A stretch of 64,000 nt of DNA from UBA7236 sp044227505 (GTDB taxonomy: Bacteria > Bacteroidota > Bacteroidia > Chitinophagales > BACL12), in NCBI GenBank assembly GCA_044227505.1, contig JBGAWP010000001.1:62001-126000 (forward strand), read 5' to 3'. Made by a program: the position numbers and the translations under genes. Each line of letters starts with the position of its first letter. The stretch's first letter is position 1. Positions 8,874 through 17,834 of the stretch are shown here, piece by piece. The notes under the pieces are model-generated. The model did not search any database and was not told where the DNA came from. It saw only the letters and a list, made by a program, of their open reading frames with translations.

Positions 8874-9881
8874 TTATTTTACTTTTAAAAAGTTATTACA
8901 CAAAATTAACCCATCTCTCTGACTTTCGATATATGTTTTCAACTCCGCATATCCTGTCTGTGCATATTTCAGGAAACCGGAACCCTGCGCATAAATACTG
9001 TTCAGGTTCAACTTTTGGGTAAGATAATATCCGTCCAAAAAGTTTTTAACTCCACCGCTGATTATCACCTCTCTGCATTTCAGATCGTTCCCTAATGTTG
9101 CAGCGGCTTGGTTTACAAATGCAACCATCTCCTCTGCTGTATGTCCTATATACGCTAATTCATTAAACACAGATCCTTCGGCATTGTTCGAACGCAACAT
9201 TTCCAATTTTGCAAAATTAGTGCCGCCATATGCGCCAAAATCAAGAGCAGCAATAGGTAGCTGCAACAAAGCTTTCACACTTTCAGGTCCCATTCCCTGG
9301 CCTACTTCCTTCACAATAAGGGGAAAATCAACCTCAAGTAGCAATTGTTGTAAGGTTTCCAAAGGTGATTTTGTAAAGTTATCGCCCTCAGGTTGTAACC
9401 ATTCCTGAAATGGATTAATATGAACTATAAGTCCGTCAGCATCAAGCGATTGCACCATTTTTTTAATGGCATCTACCGTATTATCGGCGAGGTTATGTTC
9501 TATCTGCGCAATTCCAAGGTTGGCAAAAAAGGGCAGGTTCTTTCCAATGATGGGCCTTAAATTAAAATCATCAAAATACTTGTCATCGTTCAACAGACGC
9601 CTGCAGGAGCCCAAACCCATGCCCATTCCGAATTCATTACATGCTCTTGCTAAATTGCGATTTATCACCCCGGCTTGCTCCGTTCCACCCGTCATACTGC
9701 TTATCCAGATTGGGTTTGCGAGCTTTTTCCCTAAAAATTCTTTCTCTAATGAAACTGTGTGATGTCCGCTCAAAACGGGTTCGTAGTAAAACCTCATATC
9801 ATTTTCAAGACTTCCCGTCTGACTCTTGAGTGCCAGTTCGATATGGTCTTGTTTGCGTTGTTCTGAAGTTGGATCGGACAA
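8874..9881 (-). CDS. fni: Type 2 isopentenyl-diphosphate delta-isomerase (FMN-dependent)
   Basis: Interconverts IPP and DMAPP using reduced FMN; unrelated to the type 1 Idi enzyme. Motifs: EQRKQDHIELAL at the N-terminus, PIWISSMTGGT, GMGLGSCR, ANLGIAQ, HINPFQEWLQPEGDNF, IVKEVGQGM, DFGAYGGTNFAKLE and IISGGVKNFLDGYY. I chose the TTG at 9881 (335 residues, starting SDPTSEQRKQDH) over the in-frame ATG at 9965. The latter would run through repeat DNA and through a TACCTTTG promoter element at 9903-9910, whose transcript would start just upstream of the TTG. It is the first gene of the minus-strand mevalonate operon, 42 bp before mvaA. Confidence 0.92.
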   Translation of the reverse strand: MSDPTSEQRKQDHIELALKSQTGSLENDMRFYYEPVLSGHHTVSLEKEFLGKKLANPIWISSMTGGTEQAGVINRNLARACNEFGMGMGLGSCRRLLNDDKYFDDFNLRPIIGKNLPFFANLGIAQIEHNLADNTVDAIKKMVQSLDADGLIVHINPFQEWLQPEGDNFTKSPLETLQQLLLEVDFPLIVKEVGQGMGPESVKALLQLPIAALDFGAYGGTNFAKLEMLRSNNAEGSVFNELAYIGHTAEEMVAFVNQAAATLGNDLKCREVIISGGVKNFLDGYYLTQKLNLNSIYAQGSGFLKYAQTGYAELKTYIESQRDGLILCNNFLKVK

Positions 9882-9902
9882 GTGGAACTTTATTGTTGGG
9901 TG

Positions 9903-9910
9903 CAAAGGTA
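9903..9910 (-). promoter_or_regulatory. -7 promoter element of the mevalonate operon
   Basis: TACCTTTG on the minus strand matches the Bacteroidota -7 consensus TAnnTTTG and lies 21 nt before the proposed fni TTG start. It is the only good match upstream of the five-gene operon. No clear -33 TTTG is seen at the usual distance. Confidence 0.6.
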
Positions 9911-9915
9911 AGAAA

Positions 9916-10304
9916 ATGAGTAATGAGTTATGAGTGATGAGATGATCCGAGAAGGCCGGGTGCATTTACTCCTAACTTATGACTCGTGACTGGGTGAGTG
10001 GTGAGTAGTGAATAGTGAGCTTACTCCGAGTTTGCGGAATAGTTTTACTCCGCCCGTACGCTGTGGTTTGGTGTTTTTCACCAACCACTGCTGGGCGAAG
10101 TGAGATTAATGGAGTATGGAGATTTAGCTATTATTGAGTCATCCAATTTCTAAACAGATACTTTGTGCTTTCTTGAAGGACTAAAATTTTCATTCCACCT
10201 ATTATCCCTCTCATTACTCAAAACTCATTTCTCATCCACAGACCCACCCACTCACCCTTTCCCTTCCCACTCACTCCTCACCACTCACCACTCCCCCCTC
10301 ACCA
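9916..10304. repeat. Divergent intergenic region with heptamer arrays and a hairpin
   Basis: The ~460 bp between the fni start and the M3 peptidase start are largely degenerate 7-bp repeats: ATGAGTA-type units at 9916-9944, GGTGAGT/AGTGAAT units at 9981-10020, and CTCACCA/CTCCCCC units at 10210-10304. Between them, 10063-10088 forms a GTGGTTTGGTG / CACCAACCAC hairpin with a T-rich loop. Unlike most arrays in the window, these are upstream of both flanking genes. No ORF or RNA gene is recognisable. Confidence 0.75.
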
Positions 10305-10316
10305 TGAATATCTTCT

Positions 10317-10324
10317 TAAATTTG
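10317..10324 (+). promoter_or_regulatory. -7 promoter element of the M3 peptidase gene
   Basis: TAAATTTG, a full TAnnTTTG match, 18 nt before the ATG at 10343. Confidence 0.6.
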
Positions 10325-10342
10325 CATCTTCAATAAAAAACC

Positions 10343-12040
10343 ATGCATTTTTCAGAATATAGTTATACGAGGCCTGATATTGATTCTTTGCGGGGGCGAT
10401 TTTTAGAGTTGGTAAAAACATTTGAGGCGGCGGAAAATGCCGAAGTTCAAATGGATATAATGGATAAAATAAATCTGTTGCGTTCAGAATTTGATACGAG
10501 TTATCAGTTGTGTTCTATTCGTCATTCCATTGATACAAGAGATGAATTTTACAACAAGGAGCAGGATTTTTTTGATGAGAATTTGCCGCAGTTTGAGGAG
10601 GTAACAAGTATTTATTATAAAGCATTAATAAATTCTAAATTTCGCAGTGAACTGGAAGAAAAATTCGGAAAACAATTATTTCGAATTGCAGATATGCAAT
10701 TGCGTGTTTTTAAACCGGAGATAATTAATGATCTCATTACCGAAAATAAATTAAGTACAGAATATCAGGAATTAATTGCAAGTGCACTTATCAATTTCGA
10801 TGGTGCCGATAGAACTATTGCAGAGATGGTTCCTTATTTGCGCTCAACAGATAGAAATGTAAGGCAAGAAGCATCAACTGCACGATGGAATTTTTTTGTA
10901 GATAATGAAAATGCTTTCGACAGAATATTTGATGAATTGGTAAAAACGCGTCATCAAATAGCATTGGAATTGGGATTTAAAAATTTTGTAGAAGTAGGAT
11001 ATCTCCGCATGTTGCGAAGCGATTATACTGCTGATATGGTTGCGGGATTTCGCGAGCAGGTTTTACAACAAATTGTTCCCATGGCATCGGAATTAAAAAA
11101 AGAACAAGCAAAACGACTTAATCTAAACACATTAAAATATTACGACGAACCATTATTATTTAAAAGCGGAAATGCAGATCCAAAAGGTTCACCTGAATGG
11201 ATAATTAATAACGGAAAAAAAATGTATTCAGAATTATCCTCTGAAACTAAAGAGTTTTTTAATTTCATGCTCGACCACGACCTCATGGATCTTGAGGCAA
11301 AAAAAGGTAAGGCCGGGGGTGGATATTGCACTTATATTTCAGGATATAAATCGCCTTTTATTTTTTCAAATTTTAATGGAACGAGCGCAGATATTGATGT
11401 ACTTACACATGAGGTGGGACATGCATTTCAGGTGTATATGAGTCGCGGGTTTGAAGTGCCGGAATATTATTGGCCAACAAGTGATGCTGCAGAAATTCAC
11501 TCCATGAGCATGGAATATTTTGCATATCCCTGGATGGATGAATTTTTTAATGAAGATGCAGATAAATATCGTTATGCACATTTAGTGGAGTCGCTTTTAT
11601 TTTTACCTTATGGTGTTGCAGTGGATGAATTTCAACATCATATTTATGAAAAACCAAGTTTATCTCCTACCGAAAGAAAATCACTTTGGCGCAACATAGA
11701 AAAAAAATATCTTCCGCTAAAAGATTATGATGATAATAATTATTTAAATGCCGGAGGATTCTGGCAAACACAGGCTCATATTTATCAATCGCCGTTTTAT
11801 TATATCGATTATACCCTTGCACAAATGTGTGCATTTCAATTTTGGTTAAAAGCCAAAAAAGATAATGTTGCAGCATTACACGATTATGTTCAATTATGCA
11901 AAGCAGGCGGTAGCCGATCCTTTTTAGAATTAGTAGAATACGCCAACCTTAGATCACCATTTGATGAAAATGTATTTTCGGATATTGTTGTTGCGTTGGA
12001 TGGCTATTTGAAGGGGGTGGATGAAGAGAAATTGGGATGA
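10343..12040 (+). CDS. M3-family oligoendopeptidase (PepF-like)
   Basis: Zinc metallopeptidase of the M3 (thimet oligopeptidase/PepF) family, expected to cleave short peptides in the cytoplasm; there is no signal peptide. 565 residues, a normal length for the M3B group. The zinc site HEVGH is at residues 356-360, preceded by TSADIDVLT and followed by the conserved DAAEIHSMSMEYFAYPW, which should supply the third zinc ligand (Glu). The C-terminal YIDYTLAQMCAFQFW block is also typical. ATG 10343 follows a TAAATTTG promoter by 18 nt. The TGA at 12038-12040 directly abuts a heptamer repeat array. It is transcribed divergently from the mevalonate operon with no evident functional link. Confidence 0.93.
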   Translation: MHFSEYSYTRPDIDSLRGRFLELVKTFEAAENAEVQMDIMDKINLLRSEFDTSYQLCSIRHSIDTRDEFYNKEQDFFDENLPQFEEVTSIYYKALINSKFRSELEEKFGKQLFRIADMQLRVFKPEIINDLITENKLSTEYQELIASALINFDGADRTIAEMVPYLRSTDRNVRQEASTARWNFFVDNENAFDRIFDELVKTRHQIALELGFKNFVEVGYLRMLRSDYTADMVAGFREQVLQQIVPMASELKKEQAKRLNLNTLKYYDEPLLFKSGNADPKGSPEWIINNGKKMYSELSSETKEFFNFMLDHDLMDLEAKKGKAGGGYCTYISGYKSPFIFSNFNGTSADIDVLTHEVGHAFQVYMSRGFEVPEYYWPTSDAAEIHSMSMEYFAYPWMDEFFNEDADKYRYAHLVESLLFLPYGVAVDEFQHHIYEKPSLSPTERKSLWRNIEKKYLPLKDYDDNNYLNAGGFWQTQAHIYQSPFYYIDYTLAQMCAFQFWLKAKKDNVAALHDYVQLCKAGGSRSFLELVEYANLRSPFDENVFSDIVVALDGYLKGVDEEKLG

Positions 12041-12512
12041 ATGGGACGCGGGAATCGGGACACGGAAATCGGGAAAACAAAGGATGGAGAAAAAGAGGAT
12101 CGCGGATGACGCTGATTTAGCGGATTTAAAAGGATAAATTTTTTTAATAATGCAGATTAATTATTAATTAGAATATAGAGTTTTCAATTTACGATAAGTA
12201 CAGTCCGTCGCGGCGGACGAGCCATCTTTTAACAACGGACTTTAGCCCGTGGGTTAATAAAAAGAGGAACCTGACTAACGCGGTCAGCAGGCAGGCGCTA
12301 AAGACGCAAATTTGGCGGATTTAAAAGGGTTTTTTTTGAATATTGAATTTTTAATAGCCTAGAAAATATTTGTCCTAGAATAAATTAAACCCCGGTAGGG
12401 GTGGCATTATTATAGAAAAGATGCAATTAAATTAACCGTAAACCCCGTTAGGGGTGACATTATAACCCAACCTACAAAAAATGATATTTTAATAACTCAA
12501 ATTGAATTTACG
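12041..12512. repeat. Intergenic region with several dispersed repeat modules
   Basis: No gene seen in 472 bp. Contents in order: a degenerate CGGGAAT heptamer array at 12041-12085 ending in GGGAAAACAAAGGATGG; a module GATGACGCTGATTTAGCGG plus GGATAAATTT at 12102-12147 (copy at 13336-13372, shorter relative at 12294-12330); a near-palindrome GTCCG..CGGAC at 12203-12218; a stem ACGGAC-TTTA-GCCCGT at 12235-12250 (relatives at 13458-13472, 50636-50651, 50782-50797); CTGAC/GTCAG with GCAGGCAGG at 12270-12295; and two direct copies, 53 bp apart, of a CCCCG..TAGGGGTG hairpin followed by RCATTAT (12387-12410 and 12440-12463). Confidence 0.8.
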
Positions 12513-13247
12513 GTGAAATATAATTTTAATAAATATCTAATACTGTTTTTGATCATTGGATTTTTTCCTGTGATTGTTGATGCGCAAACTAATTCGAGAG
12601 ATTCATCGATATTAAAAGCTACAAGCATTGCCAAACGTGTTATTAGTGCAATGGGTGGCGAAGAAAATTTTGAGCAGACCAAATATATAGGCTGGACATT
12701 TTTTGGGAGTAGAAAATTAATTTGGGATAAGGAAAATGATAGGTTGAGGGTTGATTATCTTAAAAAGAAATTAACAATTATTACGTCTTTAAATTCTGAT
12801 GAAACTAAATTATATATGGATGATATCGAAATCACTAATACAGATTCCCTTATCAAATATAGTACAAGAGGAAAAAGAATTTGGGCAAACGATTCCTATT
12901 GGCTCCTGATGCCTTTTAAATTGTTGGATGAAGGGGTGAATTTAAAATTTGTAAAAGACACACTTTTAAATACTGTAAATACCTCCATCCTCGAAATGAC
13001 CTTTGAAAATGTTGGTTTTACCCCTGAAAATAAATATTGGATCTACGTTGATATGAATTCCTATTTAATAACCCAATGGGATTTCTACAATACCTATACT
13101 GACATAACACCCGAATTTTCCAATACCTGGGGCGACTACAAAAAATACGATAAATTACTGATCTCCGGTGACCGCGGCGTAGAAGGAAAATTGGAAAATA
13201 TTTATGTGGTGGATGAAATGCCTTCAGCAATATTTGAAACGAAATAA
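12513..13247 (+). CDS. Secreted protein, possibly LolA-like fold
   Basis: A 244-residue protein with a clear signal peptide (MKYNFNKYLILFLIIGFFPVIVDAQ). After a short spacer comes AKRVISAMGGEENFEQTKYIGWTF, a layout typical of Bacteroidota periplasmic proteins with a LolA/LolB-like beta half-barrel, in which a helix precedes long antiparallel strands (GSRKLIWDKENDRLRVDY and onward). No catalytic motif is visible and the function is unknown; assignment to the DUF6503-type group is possible but unproven. It starts at GTG 12513; no ATG gives the signal peptide. The gene stands alone between two repeat-rich spacers. Confidence 0.7.
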   Translation: MKYNFNKYLILFLIIGFFPVIVDAQTNSRDSSILKATSIAKRVISAMGGEENFEQTKYIGWTFFGSRKLIWDKENDRLRVDYLKKKLTIITSLNSDETKLYMDDIEITNTDSLIKYSTRGKRIWANDSYWLLMPFKLLDEGVNLKFVKDTLLNTVNTSILEMTFENVGFTPENKYWIYVDMNSYLITQWDFYNTYTDITPEFSNTWGDYKKYDKLLISGDRGVEGKLENIYVVDEMPSAIFETK

Positions 13248-13706
13248 GATTTGGGATGAGGGTTTCGGTACAAGTGAAACAGGGGAACAAATAAATGAAT
13301 AAAAAAGGGAACCCGCCAGTGGGCGAACAGGAGCTGATGACGCTGATTTGTCGGATTTAAAAGGATAAATTTAAAGGGGATATAATTAGAAATTTGAGAT
13401 GAATTTTTCGGCTATAAATAATCAAAAAGTCCTGAAAGGACGGCACATCTTGTAACAACGGACTTTAGTCCGAGGTAACTAGTCCAAAATGTGACTCAGG
13501 ACACAGGAAACAGGACAACTTTGACTCAACTTGAAAATTTATAATGCCAAGTAAAATTTAAATTAGCATATAAAATTTTCAATCAAAAACGAACTCCCCT
13601 TTTTCAACCTTTCCCAACCCTTCCTTCCTTTTTTAACCTTAGAACCTTACCCTTCGAATCTTCTCCCTTCTCCCTTCGAATCTTCCATGACTTCTCCCTT
13701 CGAATC
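13248..13706. repeat. Intergenic region with dispersed repeats and heptamer arrays
   Basis: No gene recognised in 459 bp between two convergent genes. Modules: the GATGACGCTGATTTG / GGATAAATTT unit at 13336-13372; TCCTGAAAGGACGGCAC followed by the stem ACGGACTTTAGTCCG at ~13430-13472; an AGGACAC/AGGAAAC heptamer array at 13494-13520; and three copies of a CTTCTCCCTTCGAATCTT-like unit at 13650-13708, which runs into the stop codon of the response regulator gene. Confidence 0.75.
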
Positions 13707-14417
13707 TTATACTACAGCCTCCTCCTCCGTATTCAACCTAAAACCATTCCCATGAATATTCACGATCTCCAATGTTGGATCTTCTTTTAAATATTTGCGG
13801 AGTTTGGTTACGAATACATCCATGCTGCGGGCTGTGAAATAATCATCCCTTCCCCAAATTTGTTTGAGAGCTTCTTCGCGATAAACGATGTCGTTTACTT
13901 TCATGCAGAATAAACGCAATAATTCTGCTTCCTTAGGTGAAAGTTTTGCATCGGAGCCATCTGTTTTGAGAAGGCGGGTTTTGTAATTAAAATGATATTT
14001 TCCTATCGTAAATTCTTTTTGCTGATTATTGGTGCGCAATTTTCCTCCGCGTTTTAAAATTGCGGCAATGCGATACAATAGTTCTTCGCTGTTAAATGGT
14101 TTGGTGATATAATCATCAGCACCCACTTTAAATCCTTCCAAAACATCTTCCTGTAATGTTTTTGCTGTTAGGAAAATTACAGGCATTTCCGGATTTATAC
14201 GTTTAATTTGTGCAGCCAACGTGAAGCCATCTTTTTTAGGCATCATTACATCCAGCACACATAAATTAAATTCTTCTTTGAAAAAAAGGTCCTCGCCTTT
14301 TTCGCCATCAGTAGCAAGGCGAACATCGTAGCCACTCATGCTTAAATAATCTTTTAAAACGGCTCCGAAATTCGGATCGTCTTCCACTAATAAAATTTTT
14401 GTTTTTAACTCTTCCAT
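13707..14417 (-). CDS. OmpR-family response regulator
   Basis: A DNA-binding response regulator of 236 residues. The receiver domain (~8-122) has acidic pocket residues in LVEDD, phospho-acceptor Asp56 in VLDVMMP, and the conserved Lys in ITKPF. The winged-helix output domain (~130-232) contains LSPKEAELLRLF, the REEALKQIWG region and SMDVFVTKLRKYL. It lies 9 bp downstream of the histidine kinase gene on the same strand, so the two form a co-transcribed pair resembling the Bacteroides RprXY system in domain make-up. Target genes cannot be deduced. The divergent PDZ and TonB-receptor genes are neighbours and possible but unproven targets. The TAA stop runs straight into a CTTCTCCCTTCG repeat array. 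Confidence 0.93.
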   Translation of the reverse strand: MEELKTKILLVEDDPNFGAVLKDYLSMSGYDVRLATDGEKGEDLFFKEEFNLCVLDVMMPKKDGFTLAAQIKRINPEMPVIFLTAKTLQEDVLEGFKVGADDYITKPFNSEELLYRIAAILKRGGKLRTNNQQKEFTIGKYHFNYKTRLLKTDGSDAKLSPKEAELLRLFCMKVNDIVYREEALKQIWGRDDYFTARSMDVFVTKLRKYLKEDPTLEIVNIHGNGFRLNTEEEAVV

Positions 14418-14426
14418 AAGTATAGA

Positions 14427-16043
14427 TTATAAGGTTATAGGTAAATATATTTTAAATTGTGATCCTTTTTTGAGTTGACTTTTTACTTCAATTGTTCCGT
14501 TATGTCCTTCAATAATGGCTTTAACATAAGTTAAACCTAGTCCGAATCCTTTTATATTATGTACATTGCCTGTTGGCACACGATAAAATTTTTCAAATAT
14601 CATTTTAATATTCTCCTGACTCATTCCGATACCCTTATCTTCAATAATAATATATATTCCCTTGTTATCATTTTGTGTTGATATTTTAATTTCGGGTTTT
14701 TCGGGGGAGTATTTATTGGCATTGTCCAGTAAGTTAAAAATCACATTCTGGAGATGCACTTCATCGCCTGTAAGTTCGTAATTTTCTGCGGCAAGTTCTG
14801 TCATAATATTGCCACCTTTTTCTTCCACCTGTAAACTTATATTCTCTACGGCGCGATAAATAATATCATGTATATCAATCTCATCCTTGCTTAAATTGAT
14901 CTGATTTTTATCCAATAACGCCATCTGCAAAACCTTTTCCACCTGACTGTTCATGCGTTTATTCTCCTCCTTGATGATATGGGTATAATGTTTAATTTTA
15001 TTCTCATCCCTCAGTATCATGGGATTATTTACCGCATCAACTGCAAGCGAAATAGTGGCCAATGGGGTTTTAAACTCATGGGTCATATTGTTGATGAAAT
15101 CGTTTTTTATTTCCGATAGTTTTTTCTGACGGAATAATATTAAAACGGTATAATAAAATACTGCGATTATAATAGAGGTAAATAAAAGCGAGCCAATAAG
15201 CAGCGACCATATTGAACTGAGGATAAAACTTTTCTGATGCGGAAAATCCACTAATAAAACATCGTTGTTAAAAAACATGTCATCGGGAAATAAACTTACC
15301 TTATGTTCTGTTGCAACTAATTCTTTTACTTCCAGCTTTTCTTTGGTATTGGTGATAAAAAATTCATCATCCATTAAAACTCCAAAATTGAAATCGGTGG
15401 TAATACCATTATTTTTTAATTCGTGAAACAGTGTATTCTTTAAAAATACGGTATCAATAGTTTGCTCCGGTTTGATTCCGCGTTGTACCATCTGAAACAT
15501 CATTTGTTCCATCGCTTTTTTTATGCGCTGCGAATTGATCTGAAGCTGTCTGTCAATATCTTTTAATATTTGCGTAATCAGATCATTGTTTGCAGAAGAA
15601 AAATCTCCACTGTATTCCAAGGGTTCTAAAATCATTGTTGGTTTTTCTCCTCTTGCCTGGATTGGTGATAGTGCATCCTTATAAGGATCTGCCACGGCGA
15701 TCTCAGCATTTTCGAAATATCCATTGTCGATCCGGGAAGCTTTTATCATCCCTGTTAACATACTATCATTAACAATACCGTCATAAATACTGAGGGAGTC
15801 GTTTCCCGTGCGCCAATAGGTAGAATCTGAGAAAAATAAACTCATCTGGCTGCTCAGGACAGAGGCTGCTATATTGGTCTCCACCTTATCGGCAACCTTA
15901 TTAAGGGCTTCGTTTACGTGATATCCAAAAACCTGTTCCTTCTGAGTAATGGTATTTTGAATCCAGTATACCTGAACCAAAATGATCCCCAACAGTGCGG
16001 AACTCATTAAAATTACAATAAGCCAAATACGGTTCTTTAACAT
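14427..16043 (-). CDS. Membrane sensor histidine kinase
   Basis: A 538-residue sensor kinase partnered with the response regulator 9 bp downstream. An N-terminal transmembrane helix (~8-26) and a second one (~270-297) bracket a ~240-residue extracytoplasmic sensor domain with no recognised fold. The cytoplasmic part has a HisKA dimerisation domain with phospho-acceptor His322 in NMTHEFKTPLATIS. The HATPase_c domain carries the N box (VIFNLLDNANKYS), G1 (EDKGIGMS), F (FEKFYRV) and G2 (KGFGLGLTYVKAI) motifs, so it looks catalytically complete. The start is ATG 16043, almost directly behind a TAAATTTG promoter element, so the mRNA may have a very short leader. The signal is unknown. Confidence 0.93.
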   Translation of the reverse strand: MLKNRIWLIVILMSSALLGIILVQVYWIQNTITQKEQVFGYHVNEALNKVADKVETNIAASVLSSQMSLFFSDSTYWRTGNDSLSIYDGIVNDSMLTGMIKASRIDNGYFENAEIAVADPYKDALSPIQARGEKPTMILEPLEYSGDFSSANNDLITQILKDIDRQLQINSQRIKKAMEQMMFQMVQRGIKPEQTIDTVFLKNTLFHELKNNGITTDFNFGVLMDDEFFITNTKEKLEVKELVATEHKVSLFPDDMFFNNDVLLVDFPHQKSFILSSIWSLLIGSLLFTSIIIAVFYYTVLILFRQKKLSEIKNDFINNMTHEFKTPLATISLAVDAVNNPMILRDENKIKHYTHIIKEENKRMNSQVEKVLQMALLDKNQINLSKDEIDIHDIIYRAVENISLQVEEKGGNIMTELAAENYELTGDEVHLQNVIFNLLDNANKYSPEKPEIKISTQNDNKGIYIIIEDKGIGMSQENIKMIFEKFYRVPTGNVHNIKGFGLGLTYVKAIIEGHNGTIEVKSQLKKGSQFKIYLPITL

Positions 16044-16049
16044 CTACTA

Positions 16050-16057
16050 CAAATTTA
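16050..16057 (-). promoter_or_regulatory. -7 promoter element of the two-component operon
   Basis: TAAATTTG on the minus strand, 6 nt before the histidine kinase ATG. Its full match to TAnnTTTG and its position imply a leaderless or near-leaderless transcript. Confidence 0.5.
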
Positions 16058-16144
16058 CATATGTTAAAATCGTGGAAACAGCGGTTTAACGCAACATTAA
16101 CATCTTTTAATGGTCATTTAACTACTTTGATTTAAGATAGATGC

Positions 16145-16152
16145 TAAATTTG
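16145..16152 (+). promoter_or_regulatory. -7 promoter element of the PDZ/T9SS gene
   Basis: TAAATTTG on the plus strand, 64 nt before the ATG at 16217. A TTTG at 16126-16129 lies 15 nt upstream, rather close for a -33 element. Confidence 0.5.
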
Positions 16153-16216
16153 TCATCCCAAGGTCATAACACACGATAATCAACGAAAAATACGCAATAA
16201 ACCAATCTCGAAAATT

Positions 16217-17656
16217 ATGAAACAGTTCCTTTTAATTTTCACCTTTTTTACCCTGAGTACCATATCCTTTAGCCAAAATCCCGATAATGGCCAGATCCGA
16301 ATTAAAATTGATGCCAATGTAGATGGCGAAAAGGTTAAGATAGATACCTCTATCGATGCACTCAGCGATTTTGATATCGATGGGTTTTTAAAGGAGTTGG
16401 GTCTGGATGAGGAATTAAGTCAACTCAATATCGATATCAATACCGGATTTAATTTCGATTGGGATGAAGCAGCATTTGAAGAAATGATGGAAGGATTACA
16501 AAATATTGAAATGCCTGAAATTCCTGAATTGCCAAATTTAGCCCATTTGCAGGAACTGGAGATCTTGTCAGCAAATAAAGCAATTCTCGGTGTATATACG
16601 GATAAAGTTCCGGAGGGAGCTAAAATTACAGGGCTTGTTGATGAAAGTGGAGCCGTTGAAGCAGGTTTGAAGGAAGGTGATATTATTACGGCAATTGATG
16701 CAAAAACAATTGAATCTCCCAATAATTTGAGTGAGGTTATAGGCATGTATGAAGCAGGTGTTACAGTTAAGGTTACCTATATAAGGGACGGAAAAACAGC
16801 TTCGGTAAATGCAGTTTTAAAAGAAAATAAAAATGATTTTGGCAGTTGGTCGGGTATGGAAGGGTTCTCAGATAGTTTTAATTTAAATTGGGATAACGAT
16901 CTCGATAAATTAATGGAAATAAATAAACCAACACGAGGATATTTAGGTGTTTATTTACAGGATGAGGAAGGGATGGTAAAAGTTTCAGGAGTGGAAGGCA
17001 ATTCTGCAGCTCAAGAAGCACGTTTAAAGGAAGGAGATGTAATTACTGAATTAAATGGTAAAAAAATAATTACCTACGACGATGTTATGGAGTTTATGGA
17101 AACAACAACTCCGGGAGAAAAAATTAAAATATCCTACGAACGCGAAGGCAAAAAAAATTCGACCGAAGCAACTTTGAAAGAAGTAAAAGGAATGAATTTT
17201 TATTTTAAAGATAAGGAGGAAGGTTATGTGCCAAATATTATTATTGATCGTGTAGCACCATGTCCACCGGGCAGTGCTTACAGCTATAATTCAGGTGACG
17301 GAAAAAGAAATATAAATATCTGCATCACTGCAATTAAAAATTCAGATGAAAAAGCTCCGGCACCTAACGGAAATTCATCCGACCTCAGTCATCCATTGCT
17401 TGATCAAAATAGTGTAAGTATTTATTCTAATCCCAGTGCAGGTACTTTTAATGTAAAATTTAATTTACCGGAAACCGGAGACACAAAAATTGTGATCACC
17501 GATATAAATGGAAAAGAGGTTTATACAGAAACTTTACCTAATTTTTCAGGTGCCTACGATAAGACAGTGGCATTGACCACCGAACCAAAAGGAACTTATT
17601 TTGTTAAGGTTACTCAAAATGGATACTCCAATACTAAAACAGTAGTGTTGCAATAA
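16217..17656 (+). CDS. Secreted two-PDZ-domain protein with T9SS sorting domain
   Basis: A 479-residue exported protein. The signal peptide MKQFLLIFTFFTLSTISFSQ is followed by an acidic region, then two PDZ domains: ~127-200 (AILGVYTDKVPEGAKITGLV ... GLKEGDIITAIDAKTIESP) and ~241-320 (RGYLGVYLQDEEGMVKVSGV ... LKEGDVITELNGKKI). The last ~75 residues (SIYSNPSAGTFNVKF ... GTYFVKVTQNGYSNTKTVVL) form a type A T9SS C-terminal sorting domain, so the protein should cross the outer membrane and be surface-anchored or released. No protease domain is present, so the PDZ repeats probably bind peptides or act as a scaffold. It is divergent from the sensor kinase and followed by a strong intrinsic terminator at 17682-17709. 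Confidence 0.9.
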   Translation: MKQFLLIFTFFTLSTISFSQNPDNGQIRIKIDANVDGEKVKIDTSIDALSDFDIDGFLKELGLDEELSQLNIDINTGFNFDWDEAAFEEMMEGLQNIEMPEIPELPNLAHLQELEILSANKAILGVYTDKVPEGAKITGLVDESGAVEAGLKEGDIITAIDAKTIESPNNLSEVIGMYEAGVTVKVTYIRDGKTASVNAVLKENKNDFGSWSGMEGFSDSFNLNWDNDLDKLMEINKPTRGYLGVYLQDEEGMVKVSGVEGNSAAQEARLKEGDVITELNGKKIITYDDVMEFMETTTPGEKIKISYEREGKKNSTEATLKEVKGMNFYFKDKEEGYVPNIIIDRVAPCPPGSAYSYNSGDGKRNINICITAIKNSDEKAPAPNGNSSDLSHPLLDQNSVSIYSNPSAGTFNVKFNLPETGDTKIVITDINGKEVYTETLPNFSGAYDKTVALTTEPKGTYFVKVTQNGYSNTKTVVLQ

Positions 17657-17681
17657 TTGAAATAATTAAAATTTTTTAATT

Positions 17682-17709
17682 GGCCGGATTTACTCCGGCC
17701 TTTTTTTTT
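17682..17709 (+). terminator. Intrinsic terminator after the PDZ/T9SS gene
   Basis: Stem GGCCGGA (17682-17688) / TCCGGCC (17694-17700), 5-nt loop, followed by nine T. It lies 26 bp after the gene's stop. Confidence 0.9.
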
Positions 17710-17834
17710 GATTTTTTTTAAAAATATTTGTTGTTACATTTTCACTACCCTCAGTACAAACAATATCCCTGTGAATATCAGCTAAGCATGCATTCATAAT
17801 TTCTTTACATTCGCATCAACTAAACCCTAAACCT

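Noticed and set aside
8874..9965. fni starting at the ATG at 9965
   Set aside because: It would add 28 residues translated from ATGAGTA repeats and the promoter; the family begins near the RKQDHIEL block.
10062..10089. Hairpin GTGGTTTGGTG as a riboswitch or small RNA
   Set aside because: Only a single stem between repeats; no recognisable aptamer, promoter pair or terminator around it.
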